From contig NZ_JAKILT010000002.1 of NCBI RefSeq assembly GCF_023283535.1, positions 113,052-177,051 of the forward strand: 64,000 nucleotides of DNA. The letters are read 5' to 3'. A program made the position numbers and the translations under genes. Positions 8,835 to 17,947 of the stretch are shown here, piece by piece. Every line of letters begins with the position of its first letter. The stretch's first letter is position 1. The notes under the pieces were generated by a model. The model did no database searches, was not told the origin of the DNA, and saw nothing but the letters and a program-made list of their open reading frames with translations. This DNA comes from Shewanella sairae. GTDB taxonomy: Bacteria > Pseudomonadota > Gammaproteobacteria > Enterobacterales > Shewanellaceae.

Positions 8835-9175
8835 CCACCTTCTGAAGAAGGTGGCTTTGATATAACTCCCTAAAAGAGAGCTTTCCTACCGTGCGTTTAC
8901 AAGACGCCGTAAATATATCCCTATAGGCTCTACTAAATCATCCCTGATTTAGAAGCTTGTACCGCACTATTAGCAAAGCTCACGTATCACTTGAGTTAAT
9001 CAGCTATGTTTAAATGAACTTATAAGCCGTGTATCGCATGGATGCGATAAGCGAGCCTCCATGGAAGGAACCTCGGCGTGCTTATAAGTCGTTAAACATA
9101 GCCTTACTCCGCAATGCCATTGAACGTACTTCAGGCAAAGCCTAATTAATGATAACCACCTACTGAAGTAGGTGG
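8835..9175. mobile_element. non-coding element bounded by matching hairpins
   Basis: A 341-base element without a gene, starting and ending with near-identical hairpins: CCACCTTC-TGAA-GAAGGTGG (8835-8854) and CCACCTAC-TGAA-GTAGGTGG (9156-9175). They share the loop and differ by one compensated base pair. Inside are two cloverleaf-like foldings. The first pairs GAGCTTT with AAAGCTC and TACAAG with CTTGTA around a perfect hairpin CTAAATCA-TCCC-TGATTTAG. The second pairs CTATGTTTAA and ACTTATAAGC with arms near 9079-9101 around TATCGCAT-GG-ATGCGATA. It resembles a non-autonomous IS200/IS605-like or REP-type element; no transposase is present. Confidence 0.55.
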
Positions 9176-9190
9176 TTTAGGGCCAAAAAC

Positions 9191-9215
9191 AAAAAGCCCT
9201 CAAATGAGGGCTTTT
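9191..9215. terminator. bidirectional terminator downstream of nrfA
   Basis: AAAAAGCCCTC / GAGGGCTTTT stem with loop AAAT, 34 bases beyond the nrfA stop. Confidence 0.85.
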
Positions 9216-9248
9216 ACATTACACATTAATCAAAGTGTTTAATCAGAC

Positions 9249-10652
9249 TTACTTGTAAGTCGCTTCACGCTTTTCAGCTTCAGCATCCCACTTAGGTAGA
9301 ACAGTCTTCTTAAATTCAGCTTTATCAGCGTTCATCTTCTTCATGTCCATACCAAGAGCTGCTTGTGCTTTCGCTTTAGTAGAGATATCTGGAAGTGCTA
9401 CTGGCTGAGGTACACCTTTCTTAGCAAGAAGTTGCGCTAGCTTAACGCGAGCATCAGCAGCCTTGTTTAGCGCAGTACCAAGTACACGTAACGCTTCATC
9501 TGGAGCATGAGATGCTACACCATGAGAAGCAATTGCATAATCCCAGCGCCATTGACCGTGACGGATATCCAATAAGATTGGCGCCATTTCAGCTTCAGTT
9601 GCGCCTGCTTTCCACGCAGCGCCAGCTTCGAAGTGAGCTCTAACTAACTGCTCTTCTGCTTGTAGTTGGATCTGCTTAACCTTAGCTTTACGCTCGTTAT
9701 CTAGGTTAACCATAAACTCTTTGCTTTGCTCATGACAGCTACCACAAGTTTCTTCGAAACGATCGAATGGGTTACCCACTTTGTGATCGGTAAACTTACG
9801 ACCTTCAGCACTCTTAACTTTAGGCATGTGACAATCAGTACAACTTACATTGTTCTTACCGTGCATACCTAGCTGCCAAGTTTCATAACCTGGGTGCTGT
9901 GCTTTTAGCATAGGCGTTTTAGATACTGCGTGAGTCCAATCTGCGAAGTCGATAGCATCATAATATGCTTCCATATCTTCAACTGTTGTACCCTTGTCCC
10001 ATGGGAACTTAACGTAACCTTTCTTATCAGCAGTCTTTTCAAAGTAGTACTCTACGTGACACTGACCACAAACCATAGATTGCTTATCTTTGCGAGACGC
10101 TTCATCGAATGGTGTGCCAATTGCTTCCATTGCGCGTTCAGCGTATGGACGAGAAATACGTAGCTTAGACTTACCTTTTTCGTGACAGTCAGAACAACCG
10201 ATAGAGTTAACGATTTCTGCACCGCCTTTAGACCACTTACCACTGAAGTAGCCATCTTCACCCTGCTCTTCGATCATGCGAGGTACGTCAGGGCTCTTAC
10301 AAGACCAACATGCCATTGGCATAGGGCCATCTTCAGCCGTTTTTGGTGCGCCTGTACGTAGCGTATTACGTAAATCAGTTACCGCATAAACATGGCCACG
10401 CGCCTTGTTATAATCTTTAGCAAAGCCGTAACCAGCCCAAAGGATTACTAGGTTTGGATCTTGCTCTAGCGCATCAATGATCTCAACACTTTCAGAAGTG
10501 TCATGCCAAGTTTTATACTGGTTAGAAAATTTATCTTTATAAACTTCGTTACGAGGTTCAGTTTTATCACTTGCAAATGCACTACCAGCCATTAAGCTTG
10601 CAGCAACAATTGCACTCAGTGCAAAAGACTTCTTAGTTAATGTTTTCACCAT
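9249..10652 (-). CDS. nrfA: ammonia-forming cytochrome c nitrite reductase
   Basis: Periplasmic pentahaem enzyme that reduces nitrite to ammonium with six electrons in anaerobic respiration. The 467-residue precursor has a Sec signal peptide (cleavage near ASA-FAS, residue 27), the diagnostic catalytic haem motif CWSCK (residues 115-119) and four CxxCH motifs (CSDCH, CGQCH, CTDCH, CGSCH). No nrfBCD genes follow, so electrons presumably come from a membrane tetrahaem quinol dehydrogenase encoded elsewhere, as in Shewanella (CymA). It is divergent from narQ-narP, and a NarP palindrome lies in the shared gap. Confidence 0.97.
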   Translation of the reverse strand: MVKTLTKKSFALSAIVAASLMAGSAFASDKTEPRNEVYKDKFSNQYKTWHDTSESVEIIDALEQDPNLVILWAGYGFAKDYNKARGHVYAVTDLRNTLRTGAPKTAEDGPMPMACWSCKSPDVPRMIEEQGEDGYFSGKWSKGGAEIVNSIGCSDCHEKGKSKLRISRPYAERAMEAIGTPFDEASRKDKQSMVCGQCHVEYYFEKTADKKGYVKFPWDKGTTVEDMEAYYDAIDFADWTHAVSKTPMLKAQHPGYETWQLGMHGKNNVSCTDCHMPKVKSAEGRKFTDHKVGNPFDRFEETCGSCHEQSKEFMVNLDNERKAKVKQIQLQAEEQLVRAHFEAGAAWKAGATEAEMAPILLDIRHGQWRWDYAIASHGVASHAPDEALRVLGTALNKAADARVKLAQLLAKKGVPQPVALPDISTKAKAQAALGMDMKKMNADKAEFKKTVLPKWDAEAEKREATYK

Positions 10653-10736
10653 CTCATCTCCATGTTACTTTTATAATCTTTATATAGTCCCACCTAATTC
10701 AAGATTGAAGTTAATCACTTACAATTAACAAAGACA

Positions 10737-10752
10737 TACCCCTTATGGGGTA
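10737..10752. promoter_or_regulatory. NarP/NarL 7-2-7 binding site
   Basis: TACCCCTTATGGGGTA is a perfect palindrome matching the 7-2-7 heptamer arrangement (TACYYMT-N2-AKRRGTA) used by NarP. It lies about 85-100 bases upstream of the nrfA start and about 145 bases upstream of narQ. Confidence 0.85.
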
Positions 10753-10765
10753 TCCAAGTTGAAGT

Positions 10766-10779
10766 TTGCGTTAGATCAA
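10766..10779. promoter_or_regulatory. candidate FNR/EtrA half-conserved site
   Basis: TTGCGTTAGATCAA keeps the right half-site ATCAA and three of five bases of the left half of the FNR consensus TTGAT-N4-ATCAA. Its position between nrfA and narQ fits anaerobic control, but the match is partial. Confidence 0.4.
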
Positions 10780-10895
10780 ATTGTGAACGTGTTGTTGCTC
10801 ACACTTTTACATATTTGTTAATGCATTCAATTGATCGCTAATATTCAATAGCAATAAATAAGCTGAATGCGATCCCTATTTATGAGAGTTTTAAA

Positions 10896-12611
10896 ATGAA
10901 AAAAGGCAGACTGACTTCGGCCATTTGGGGCTTTATGCTAACGCTGATTTTACTGTCAAGCGCACTCGCCATCTTTGCCATTATTAACCTGTCTTATAGT
11001 CTCGGCGATGCCCGTGCGATCAATGCTTCAGGCTCGTTACGTATGCAAAGTTATCGCTTAATGTTCTACGCTAATTCAGGCAGTGAAGCCGCTGAAGAAA
11101 AAATAGTAGAATTTGAAAATACACTCAACTCTCAAGCACTTAAGCGTTCTCTCACTTGGTATACACCGCAAGATCTAAAGAGCAAATATCTCGCGGTTAT
11201 CGATAAGTGGCAGGTGATGAGGTATTACATTGAATCTGAAGATTCTCGATTATATGCAGCAGCCTTAAAAGACTTTGTCGATACAATTGACCTTTTTGTA
11301 CTTGAAACCGAACAATACGCCGCCTTAAAGCTAAAAATTCTAGCCATAAGTCAGATTGGTGGTTTGGGGTTAATGTTACTGATTGCCTTTTTTACGGTTC
11401 GACTTGCCAAGCGCAAAGTTGTTAAACCTCTGCAACAATTGATGCAGGCAGCTGATACAATTTCACAAGGCAACTTTAATGTAGCCATGCCTCAAACAGA
11501 GTACCTAGAACTAAGTGCACTAAGTAGTGCGCTAGACTCTACCGTGAAAAAGCTGGCTGCTGTATACCAAGGGTTAGAAGAACAGGTTGAAGAAAAAACC
11601 ATCGCCTTAACTCGAGCCAATGACGAGTTAACCCTGCTTTACGATAGCTTGGTGATGTTGCACTCAAGTAAGTTGAATAAAAATACCCTTTCTTTAGCAT
11701 TAGATGCCTTGCAGTCCCATGAAAAAGAAGTAAACCTGCGCTTAGTGATGGTAGAAGATGGGGAAGTGACCGATATTATCACTGCGGGCAATGAAGCAGA
11801 GTGGCCTTATCATTGCGATAACTCCAAGCAGTTTCCATTACAATTTGAAGATAATAACCTTGGCTATCTAGAAGTGGTTTCAGCCCTGCCGTTCTCCTTT
11901 GCACTCTTTAATAACTTTGCCATTATGCTAGCACGATCTATGGTGATCTATAATGCTGCAGAGCAGCGCCAGCAGCTCGCGTTAATGGATGAAAGAGGGG
12001 TAATCGCTAGAGAGTTACATGACTCGCTAGGGCAACTACTATCCTTCTTAAAAATTCAAGTTAACTTGTTATCCAAAGAGTTAGATAAAACCTCGAAAAG
12101 CCCAAGAGCTGCTGAGCAATTGCAAGAAATTAATGAAGGCGTAAATACCGCGTATGTGCAGCTAAGAGAGCTTTTATCTACCTTCCGACTAACGATTAAA
12201 GACCCTAACCTTGGTCATGCCATTGAAGCCATGGTGGAGCAACTTCGTGGCCAGTCTGATGCGAGTATTACCTTAGACTACAAATTGCCCACTCAGTTAC
12301 TGGGCGCACATCAGCATATTCATATTTTGCAGCTCACACGTGAAGCAACATTGAATGCAATAAAACATGCAAGTGCCAAGCACATTCACATTAGCTGCCA
12401 GAAAATTTCAGAACAAAAAGTCATCATCAGCATTAGCGACGATGGAGTGGGGATTGAGAAGCTAAAAGAAAGAGATCAACATTTTGGCTTAGGAATTATG
12501 CACGAACGCGCCAGTCGCCTATCCGGTGTGGTAGAATTTAGCCAGAATAAAAAAGGTGGCGCCACAGTGGCATTAACCTTTTCTCCTCAGCAGGAGCCTG
12601 AAAATAAGTAA
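10896..12611 (+). CDS. narQ: nitrate/nitrite sensor histidine kinase
   Basis: Inner-membrane sensor of 571 residues. TM1 is at about 11-33, followed by the periplasmic ligand-binding P-box (NASGSLRMQSYRL, residues 43-55). TM2 is near 150-168, then a HAMP linker, a GAF-like region, and a HisKA_3 dimerisation domain with the phosphoacceptor His375 in ARELHDSLGQ. A HATPase domain ends with SDDGVGI and GLGIMHERA motifs. It belongs to the NarX/NarQ family; with narP alone nearby and no narL, NarQ is the fitting name. Divergent from nrfA, its likely target. Confidence 0.94.
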   Translation: MKKGRLTSAIWGFMLTLILLSSALAIFAIINLSYSLGDARAINASGSLRMQSYRLMFYANSGSEAAEEKIVEFENTLNSQALKRSLTWYTPQDLKSKYLAVIDKWQVMRYYIESEDSRLYAAALKDFVDTIDLFVLETEQYAALKLKILAISQIGGLGLMLLIAFFTVRLAKRKVVKPLQQLMQAADTISQGNFNVAMPQTEYLELSALSSALDSTVKKLAAVYQGLEEQVEEKTIALTRANDELTLLYDSLVMLHSSKLNKNTLSLALDALQSHEKEVNLRLVMVEDGEVTDIITAGNEAEWPYHCDNSKQFPLQFEDNNLGYLEVVSALPFSFALFNNFAIMLARSMVIYNAAEQRQQLALMDERGVIARELHDSLGQLLSFLKIQVNLLSKELDKTSKSPRAAEQLQEINEGVNTAYVQLRELLSTFRLTIKDPNLGHAIEAMVEQLRGQSDASITLDYKLPTQLLGAHQHIHILQLTREATLNAIKHASAKHIHISCQKISEQKVIISISDDGVGIEKLKERDQHFGLGIMHERASRLSGVVEFSQNKKGGATVALTFSPQQEPENK

Positions 12612-12700
12612 CCACTTATTTTTAATGAGTTTCTTACTAGGAATAGTTAGTTAACGAGCATTTTCACATAGACGCATATACCTCAGCAGGAGGCCTTAAA

Positions 12701-13330
12701 ATGGGAAAACCCTATTCGGTTCTAGTCATTGATGATCACCCATTATTACGACGTGGGATTTGTCAGCTTGTCACCTCAGACTCAGACTTTACCTTATTCG
12801 GTGAAGCGGGCAGCGGTTTAGATGCGATGTCAGCAGTCAGTGAAAGCGAACCAGACATCATCTTGCTTGATCTTAATATGAAAGGCATGACTGGGTTAGA
12901 TACCTTAAATGCACTAAGACAAGAAGGTGTCACTTCACGCATCGTCATTTTAACGGTTTCAGACGCCAAACAAGATGTTATCCGTCTAGTTCGCGCAGGT
13001 GCCGACGGCTACTTACTAAAGGATACTGAGCCAGATTTACTGCTCGATATGCTGAAAAATGCCATGCTTGGGCATCGAGTTATTAGTGACAACGTACAAG
13101 AGTATTTGTCAGAGCTAAACAGCTCGGTCAATGAGCAAGAGTGGATTGAAAACCTAACCCCACGCGAGCTGGAGATCCTACAGCACTTAGCCGAAGGCCA
13201 AAGTAACCGTATCGTCGCAGAGCAACTGCATATCAGTGAAGGCACGGTAAAAGTACATGTGAAAAACTTACTGCGTAAAGCCAATGCCAAATCACGTACT
13301 GAAATGGCGGTTCGTTACTTAAACCAGTAA
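12701..13330 (+). CDS. narP: nitrate/nitrite response regulator
   Basis: 209-residue response regulator: receiver domain (residues 5-120) with acidic pocket Asp11/Asp12, phosphoacceptor Asp57 (ILLDLNM) and conserved TV/K switch positions. A LuxR/NarL-type helix-turn-helix covers about 145-209 (LTPRELEILQHLAEGQSN...). It follows narQ by 90 bases on the same strand with a strong AGGAGG site, and a terminator closes the unit. It should bind the 7-2-7 palindrome in the nrfA-narQ gap. Confidence 0.94.
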   Translation: MGKPYSVLVIDDHPLLRRGICQLVTSDSDFTLFGEAGSGLDAMSAVSESEPDIILLDLNMKGMTGLDTLNALRQEGVTSRIVILTVSDAKQDVIRLVRAGADGYLLKDTEPDLLLDMLKNAMLGHRVISDNVQEYLSELNSSVNEQEWIENLTPRELEILQHLAEGQSNRIVAEQLHISEGTVKVHVKNLLRKANAKSRTEMAVRYLNQ

Positions 13331-13343
13331 ACCACTAAAAAGT

Positions 13344-13370
13344 AAAAGGCAGCTAAACGCTGCCTTTTTT
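13344..13370 (+). terminator. rho-independent terminator after narP
   Basis: GGCAGC-TAAAC-GCTGCC stem followed by six T residues. Confidence 0.9.
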
Positions 13371-13419
13371 GGTAGATATTTACATCAGGTTGATGAAGAA
13401 TAAATCTGAAGATCGGCAA

Positions 13420-13791
13420 TCATTTTTCGTCGATAAAACGGCGCCAGCTCAAAATCACTTCATAAAAATCTTCTAAACCGCAAAATGCTTCAGACTCACC
13501 ATCATAAAATGACATAGACTCATCAAGCTCTTGATCATCATTGTCTTCAATGTCATTGGCAAACACTCGTGCTTGTTCAATGTCGAGCTCAAGCGACAAT
13601 GCTTTACCCACTAAGCGCCACTCATTACCTTGGCCACTTTGCAAACGTTCTATTTGCTGACATATTTCATTAAACAACACAGTGTTATCAGCCAACTCTT
13701 CCGATAACCAAAAACCCATCGCTTCATGGTCCATACTGAAACGAGCAAATACCGTATCAGTAATAGTGTTGCGTAAAAATTCGTATTCCAT
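13420..13791 (-). CDS. yacL: UPF0231 family protein YacL
   Basis: 123-residue acidic cytosolic protein of unknown function. From the ATG at 13791 the N-terminus reads MEYEFLRN, matching YacL (MDYEFLRD). The C-terminal part SMSFYDGESEAFCGLEDF also follows the family pattern. A longer reading begins at TTG (13803) but has no better ribosome site. It stands alone between the narP and fkpA terminators. Confidence 0.85.
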   Translation of the reverse strand: MEYEFLRNTITDTVFARFSMDHEAMGFWLSEELADNTVLFNEICQQIERLQSGQGNEWRLVGKALSLELDIEQARVFANDIEDNDDQELDESMSFYDGESEAFCGLEDFYEVILSWRRFIDEK

Positions 13792-13966
13792 AGCTTGGCT
13801 CAAAATTAAAAATCACTCTAATAGCTCATTTTAACCCAATAACACACACCACGCCCTGTGATATTCAACCGAAAACAAAGCGCTGCTCACTTAAGCATCA
13901 TTACAAGAGGATGACTCACTTGTTTAAAGCCATTGAGCAATACAGTAATCATATTGCGCACCCAAT

Positions 13967-13992
13967 AAAAAAGGACGCTCAATGCGTCCTCT
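13967..13992 (-). terminator. terminator downstream of fkpA
   Basis: GGACGC-TCAAT-GCGTCC stem with an A-run on the left side, giving a T-run in the minus-strand direction. Confidence 0.85.
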
Positions 13993-14035
13993 TCTATTGG
14001 CCTAAGCTCAACAGAGCTTGGCTATCAATCACTGA

Positions 14036-14800
14036 TTAGTGTGCGTGCGCTGCATCTGCAGTTGGCGCGTCAGCTTTTTCAATATCCAGTAGCTCAACTT
14101 CAAATACTAGCGTTGAGTTTGCTGGGATAGTACCAGTATCACGCTCACCGTAAGCAAGTTCAGCAGGGATAACGAACTTGTACTTAGAACCCACAGACAT
14201 TAGCTGAACGCCTTCAGTCCAACCTGGGATAACGCGGTTTAGTGGGAAAGTTGCTGGCTCGCCACGTGCAACTGAACTATCAAACTCAGTACCGTCAGTT
14301 AATGTACCCACGTAGTGAACTTTAACAGTGTCTTCAGCCACTGGCTTGTCGCCGGTACCTTCAGTGATCACTTCGTACTGTAGACCAGAATCCGTTGTTA
14401 CAACGCCTTCTTTAGCTTTGTTTGTTTCTAGAAAAGCTTTGCTTTCAGCAGATGCTTTTTCTGCTAAAACTTTAGCTTGCGCTTGACGCTTTTCATTTAG
14501 CTTTTCATCAAGTGTTTGTAAGATGGTTTGCATCTCTTCTTGAGTCAGTTTTAGCTCACTGTTTAGACCTTCGCTAAAACCTGTCACGATTAGGTTTCTA
14601 TCAACATTTAGACCAAGTTCTTCTTGCTCTTTAATGTGGCCGGCCATATAGGTACCGATTGATGCGCCAACGCTATACGCTTCTTTTTGCGCTTCAGTTT
14701 TTAATTCTACTGGGGCAGCAACAGCGGCTTGTTCTTGGTTACAAGCTGTTAGACCAACTACGGCCAAAGCCACTAGTGAATATTTATAAATCGATTTCAT
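14036..14800 (-). CDS. fkpA: FKBP-type peptidyl-prolyl isomerase, lipoprotein
   Basis: Envelope folding factor of 254 residues. The N-terminus is a lipoprotein signal (VVGLTAC, Cys20). An FKBP N-terminal dimerisation domain (about 35-135, charged helices) is followed by the FKBP catalytic domain (about 150-240: [57 protein letters not shown]). A short His-containing tail closes it. E. coli FkpA is soluble periplasmic; the lipobox here suggests membrane anchoring. It is divergent from slyX, the same arrangement as in E. coli. Confidence 0.92.
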   Translation of the reverse strand: MKSIYKYSLVALAVVGLTACNQEQAAVAAPVELKTEAQKEAYSVGASIGTYMAGHIKEQEELGLNVDRNLIVTGFSEGLNSELKLTQEEMQTILQTLDEKLNEKRQAQAKVLAEKASAESKAFLETNKAKEGVVTTDSGLQYEVITEGTGDKPVAEDTVKVHYVGTLTDGTEFDSSVARGEPATFPLNRVIPGWTEGVQLMSVGSKYKFVIPAELAYGERDTGTIPANSTLVFEVELLDIEKADAPTADAAHAH

Positions 14801-15300
14801 TAAAGCTTCCTCAGCATTTACACGTGGTTACACGAACCTAATTCTTTTATTTAGGCGACCACTTTATACTAGTTAAATAGGTTATTCCAATTTGCACTAC
14901 GAAAACTGTGTTGATGACAAACAAGCGTACTTTTTCCAGACATATTAATCGATTATGCCTCGCTCAATCACAACTCTTAGTGCATTGCAGGAACCTTTAG
15001 GCTTCTAACTTAGCAATGATTATCTTAATAGTCATCTTACAGACAACATAAAACGGCGCGAGTTCATCAATTTAAATGCAGAGTTAACCACTTGTCAGCG
15101 TTCATTCAGCTTGCAGATTACTATTTAACCATTACAACAAAGCTAAGCCCTTATTCTATAAACGCCAACAGATGTTGTATACTCTGCCTAATCACCGTCA
15201 CTATGATTGAGAGACTAGCGTTCTCAATATACAGTCTTTAGCAACTGATACCATTATTGGTTATTAGCAAATAAAGACCCCTATCCATACAGAGGTTAAT
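14801..15300. other. fkpA-slyX divergent gap
   Basis: 500 bases of AT-rich intergenic DNA that must hold the two divergent promoters. I see no RNA gene, repeat or convincing operator. Confidence 0.4.
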
Positions 15301-15513
15301 TTGGATAATTTAGAAACTCGTGTCCAAGAGCTAGAAATGAAAGTGGCCTTCCAAGATGGCACCATTGAAGAGTTAGACCAACAAGTCATTATGCTCAATA
15401 AAGCGCTCGCCACGCAGCAAGATCAACTCAGGCTACTTGTTAGTAAGTTGCAAGCCGTTGAGCCAAGCAATATGGCCAGCCAAGCAGATGAAACGCCACC
15501 GCCACACTATTAA
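15301..15513 (+). CDS. slyX: SlyX protein
   Basis: 70-residue coiled-coil protein. The start codon is TTG, chosen because AGAGG lies five bases upstream and the reading matches SlyX from the first residues (heptad-rich LETRVQELEMKVAFQDGTIEELD). The C-terminal signature is diagnostic: PSNMASQADETPPPHY, almost the same as E. coli (PSNIASQAEETPPPHY). Function is unknown; adjacency to fkpA is conserved. Confidence 0.95.
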   Translation: MDNLETRVQELEMKVAFQDGTIEELDQQVIMLNKALATQQDQLRLLVSKLQAVEPSNMASQADETPPPHY

Positions 15514-15788
15514 TCAATCGTTACAGAATGAAGATGAATAACTTTAATTAATAAGCTAAATTTAAGCGCTTATAGATTAAGCAAAGGTTAAAGACATTCA
15601 TCTTATGTTCAGCTTGATAACGCTATAAATTGCCTGATATAACAGAAGAATTTTGTATTTTTTAGTATGAGCGCTAAGTCTGTCCTAATATCTACTAATA
15701 AACACTTAATAAAAGCTCAAATCACCCGCATAGCGCATACGGTAACAAGGATGGCGATGTTTTATATCCAAGCTAAAGAGATGTTGAA

Positions 15789-17156
15789 ATGAGAATCCTA
15801 TTATTGCTAGCCACAATAGTGCTTGGCCTTAATGGCTGTGCGTTTAATAGCATTTTCATCAATTATCCCTCTCAGATCGCCCCAGTCAAAGCTCAGCTCA
15901 ACTCGCCTACCCCGCAAAATGCCGCCAAAATTGTTGAATCGGAAATAGTCAGTGCTGACGGACTGCTTTATGCCCAAGAAGCTGGCCGTAGCGCTCAAAT
16001 AGCCGGTGACTTTGAAAATAGCAAAAAGTACTATCAACAAGCCGTTGCGGCCTATAGCGAGTTTGATGACAAAGCAAAAGTCAGTCTCAGTGATGCCGGC
16101 GCCACCGCTAGCAGCCTATTTGTAAACGATAACGTTATCCCTTACCGCGGCCCTGGTTACGAGCGCATCATGTTGCATCAGTATCAGGCATTAAACTATC
16201 TGTTTGCAGGTGATCCTCAAGGTGCATTAGTCGAAGTACGCCGCAGTAATGAGCTACAAAGCCAAGAGCAAGCCAGATATCAAAAATCGAATAAGTCAGT
16301 GCAAGCTATGGCAAACGGCACCATAGATGCTGAAATGAATAAACTCGGGCAAGCTGCAGGCACCACAACGAGTTCATTTCTCAATGCCTACAGTTACTAC
16401 ACCACTGGTATGCTACATGAGATTTTAGGCGAGCCAAATGATGCCTTTATCGACTACCGTAAAGCGGCGCAAATCACACCTAATAATCCCTACCTGCAGA
16501 AAGATTTAGTCAGATTGGCAAAGCAGTTATCAATGCCGCAGTACGATGAGTTTAAACGCCGTTGGGGTGATGCTGTGTTACCTAACAAAGGCGATGGACA
16601 AGTCATTATCATGCTTGAGCGCGGCTTTGTGCCAGAGAAACAAAGCTTTACCGTGCCTTTCACTATTCACGGCAACTGGCAAACCGCCTCGTTAGCAACC
16701 TATTACCCGAATCGACAACCTGTACGCCAAGGTCAAATCCAAGGTCTAGGTACAGTATTAAAAACCGCGCCCATTGCCAATATTGATGCGCTAGCAATCA
16801 CAGCACTCAAAGAAGAACTGCCTGCGGCACTCGTCCGCCAAGCCGCGCGAATTTATGCCAAGGCAGAAATGGCACAAAGCGTCGAAAGCGAAACCAAAAG
16901 GCGCAACAATGATATCGATTACGCTTCTATCGCGATGCAGATCTTTAACGTGGTCACAGAACAAGCCGACAGGCGCAGTTGGTTAACTCTTCCAGAGCAG
17001 GCACAAATAGCCCGCTCTTATGTTAAACCAGGCAGTTATTCACTTATGCTGGACAACAATCCGGCTGATCCCATTGAAGTCAAAAGCGGTCGTACAACCT
17101 TAGTCTGGATAATTGACACTGGTAATTACACCCGTTTTTATTCAATAATCATTTAG
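15789..17156 (+). CDS. COG3014 family lipoprotein
   Basis: 455-residue envelope lipoprotein with lipobox LGLNGC (Cys17). The middle contains TPR-like helical repeats (ALVEVRRSNELQSQEQ, AFIDYRKAAQITPNNPYLQKDLVRLA). The later part (residues about 270-450) is beta-rich. It belongs to the COG3014 group of uncharacterised proteins often found beside YcfL/LpoB. Here it precedes lpoB by 23 bases, so the two are almost certainly one operon and probably share a role in cell-wall synthesis. Confidence 0.8.
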   Translation: MRILLLLATIVLGLNGCAFNSIFINYPSQIAPVKAQLNSPTPQNAAKIVESEIVSADGLLYAQEAGRSAQIAGDFENSKKYYQQAVAAYSEFDDKAKVSLSDAGATASSLFVNDNVIPYRGPGYERIMLHQYQALNYLFAGDPQGALVEVRRSNELQSQEQARYQKSNKSVQAMANGTIDAEMNKLGQAAGTTTSSFLNAYSYYTTGMLHEILGEPNDAFIDYRKAAQITPNNPYLQKDLVRLAKQLSMPQYDEFKRRWGDAVLPNKGDGQVIIMLERGFVPEKQSFTVPFTIHGNWQTASLATYYPNRQPVRQGQIQGLGTVLKTAPIANIDALAITALKEELPAALVRQAARIYAKAEMAQSVESETKRRNNDIDYASIAMQIFNVVTEQADRRSWLTLPEQAQIARSYVKPGSYSLMLDNNPADPIEVKSGRTTLVWIIDTGNYTRFYSIII

Positions 17157-17179
17157 CAATCACTTGTATGGAATTAACT

Positions 17180-17773
17180 ATGAAACATTTAAAAGTCGTT
17201 TTTATTCTTGCAGCAGTAATCGGTTTATCTGCCTGCCAATCAAAAGTTGAATACGGTGATGCCACAGAAGTGGAAACCGTTAACGAGAACTTCGGTTCTA
17301 CCGATCTACAGGCTATCGCCGCTAAGATGGTCGACAGCATGCTGACCTTCCCACCGGTTGTGGCAATGACAGCAAACGATCGCCCTATTATCTTCGTTGA
17401 TAAAATTAAGAACAAAACCTCTGAGCATATTGATACCGAATCTGTTACCGATTCAATCAGCAACAAGTTACTACGCTCAGGTAAGTTCCGCTTTATCGAT
17501 ATGACTAAGGTTGACTCGGTACGTAAGCAGCTTGATTACCAAAACAACTCAGGCATGGTTGACCCATCAACCGCGATTAACTTTGGTCGTCAAATCGGTG
17601 CTCAGTACATGCTATACGGCAACCTATCTAGCATCGTTAAGCAAGATGGCAGCACTAAAGATGTTTACTACAAGATGACTATGCGTTTAATGGATCTAGA
17701 AACTGGTCTAATCGAATGGTCTGATGAAAAAGAAATTCGTAAAGTTAAGTCTAAGTCGTTTTTAGGTCTATAA
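17180..17773 (+). CDS. lpoB: penicillin-binding protein activator LpoB
   Basis: 197-residue outer-membrane lipoprotein (lipobox VIGLSAC) that in E. coli reaches through the cell wall to activate PBP1b. The globular domain shows the family run: MVDSMLTFPPV, IIFVDKIKNKTSEHID, LLRSGKFRFID, GRQIGAQYMLYGNLSS and LMDLETGLIEWS. Start at 17180 because GGAA lies just before it; the upstream in-frame ATG at 17168 contains that site. The proline-rich linker of enterobacterial LpoB is short here. Confidence 0.88.
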   Translation: MKHLKVVFILAAVIGLSACQSKVEYGDATEVETVNENFGSTDLQAIAAKMVDSMLTFPPVVAMTANDRPIIFVDKIKNKTSEHIDTESVTDSISNKLLRSGKFRFIDMTKVDSVRKQLDYQNNSGMVDPSTAINFGRQIGAQYMLYGNLSSIVKQDGSTKDVYYKMTMRLMDLETGLIEWSDEKEIRKVKSKSFLGL

Positions 17774-17830
17774 CCCAGCAAGGCGCTGATTGGACTAAAC
17801 TCGCCTAGCCACACGAATTTAATCGGTAAC

Positions 17831-17856
17831 AAAGCCAGCATTTAGCTGGCTTTTTG
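17831..17856 (+). terminator. terminator after lpoB
   Basis: AAGCCAGC-ATTTA-GCTGGCTT stem followed by a T-run; closes the COG3014-lpoB operon. Confidence 0.85.
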
Positions 17857-17947
17857 CTATACAAAATTAGTCTGGCTGAATACAAAGGAAATAGGGTAAC
17901 GTATGCGCTTGCTGTCGCTCCCCGAATAATGAGAAAAGGATGCTGTT

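Noticed and set aside
10782..10803. CRP site upstream of narQ
   Set aside because: TGTGA and TCACA are 12 bases apart instead of six.
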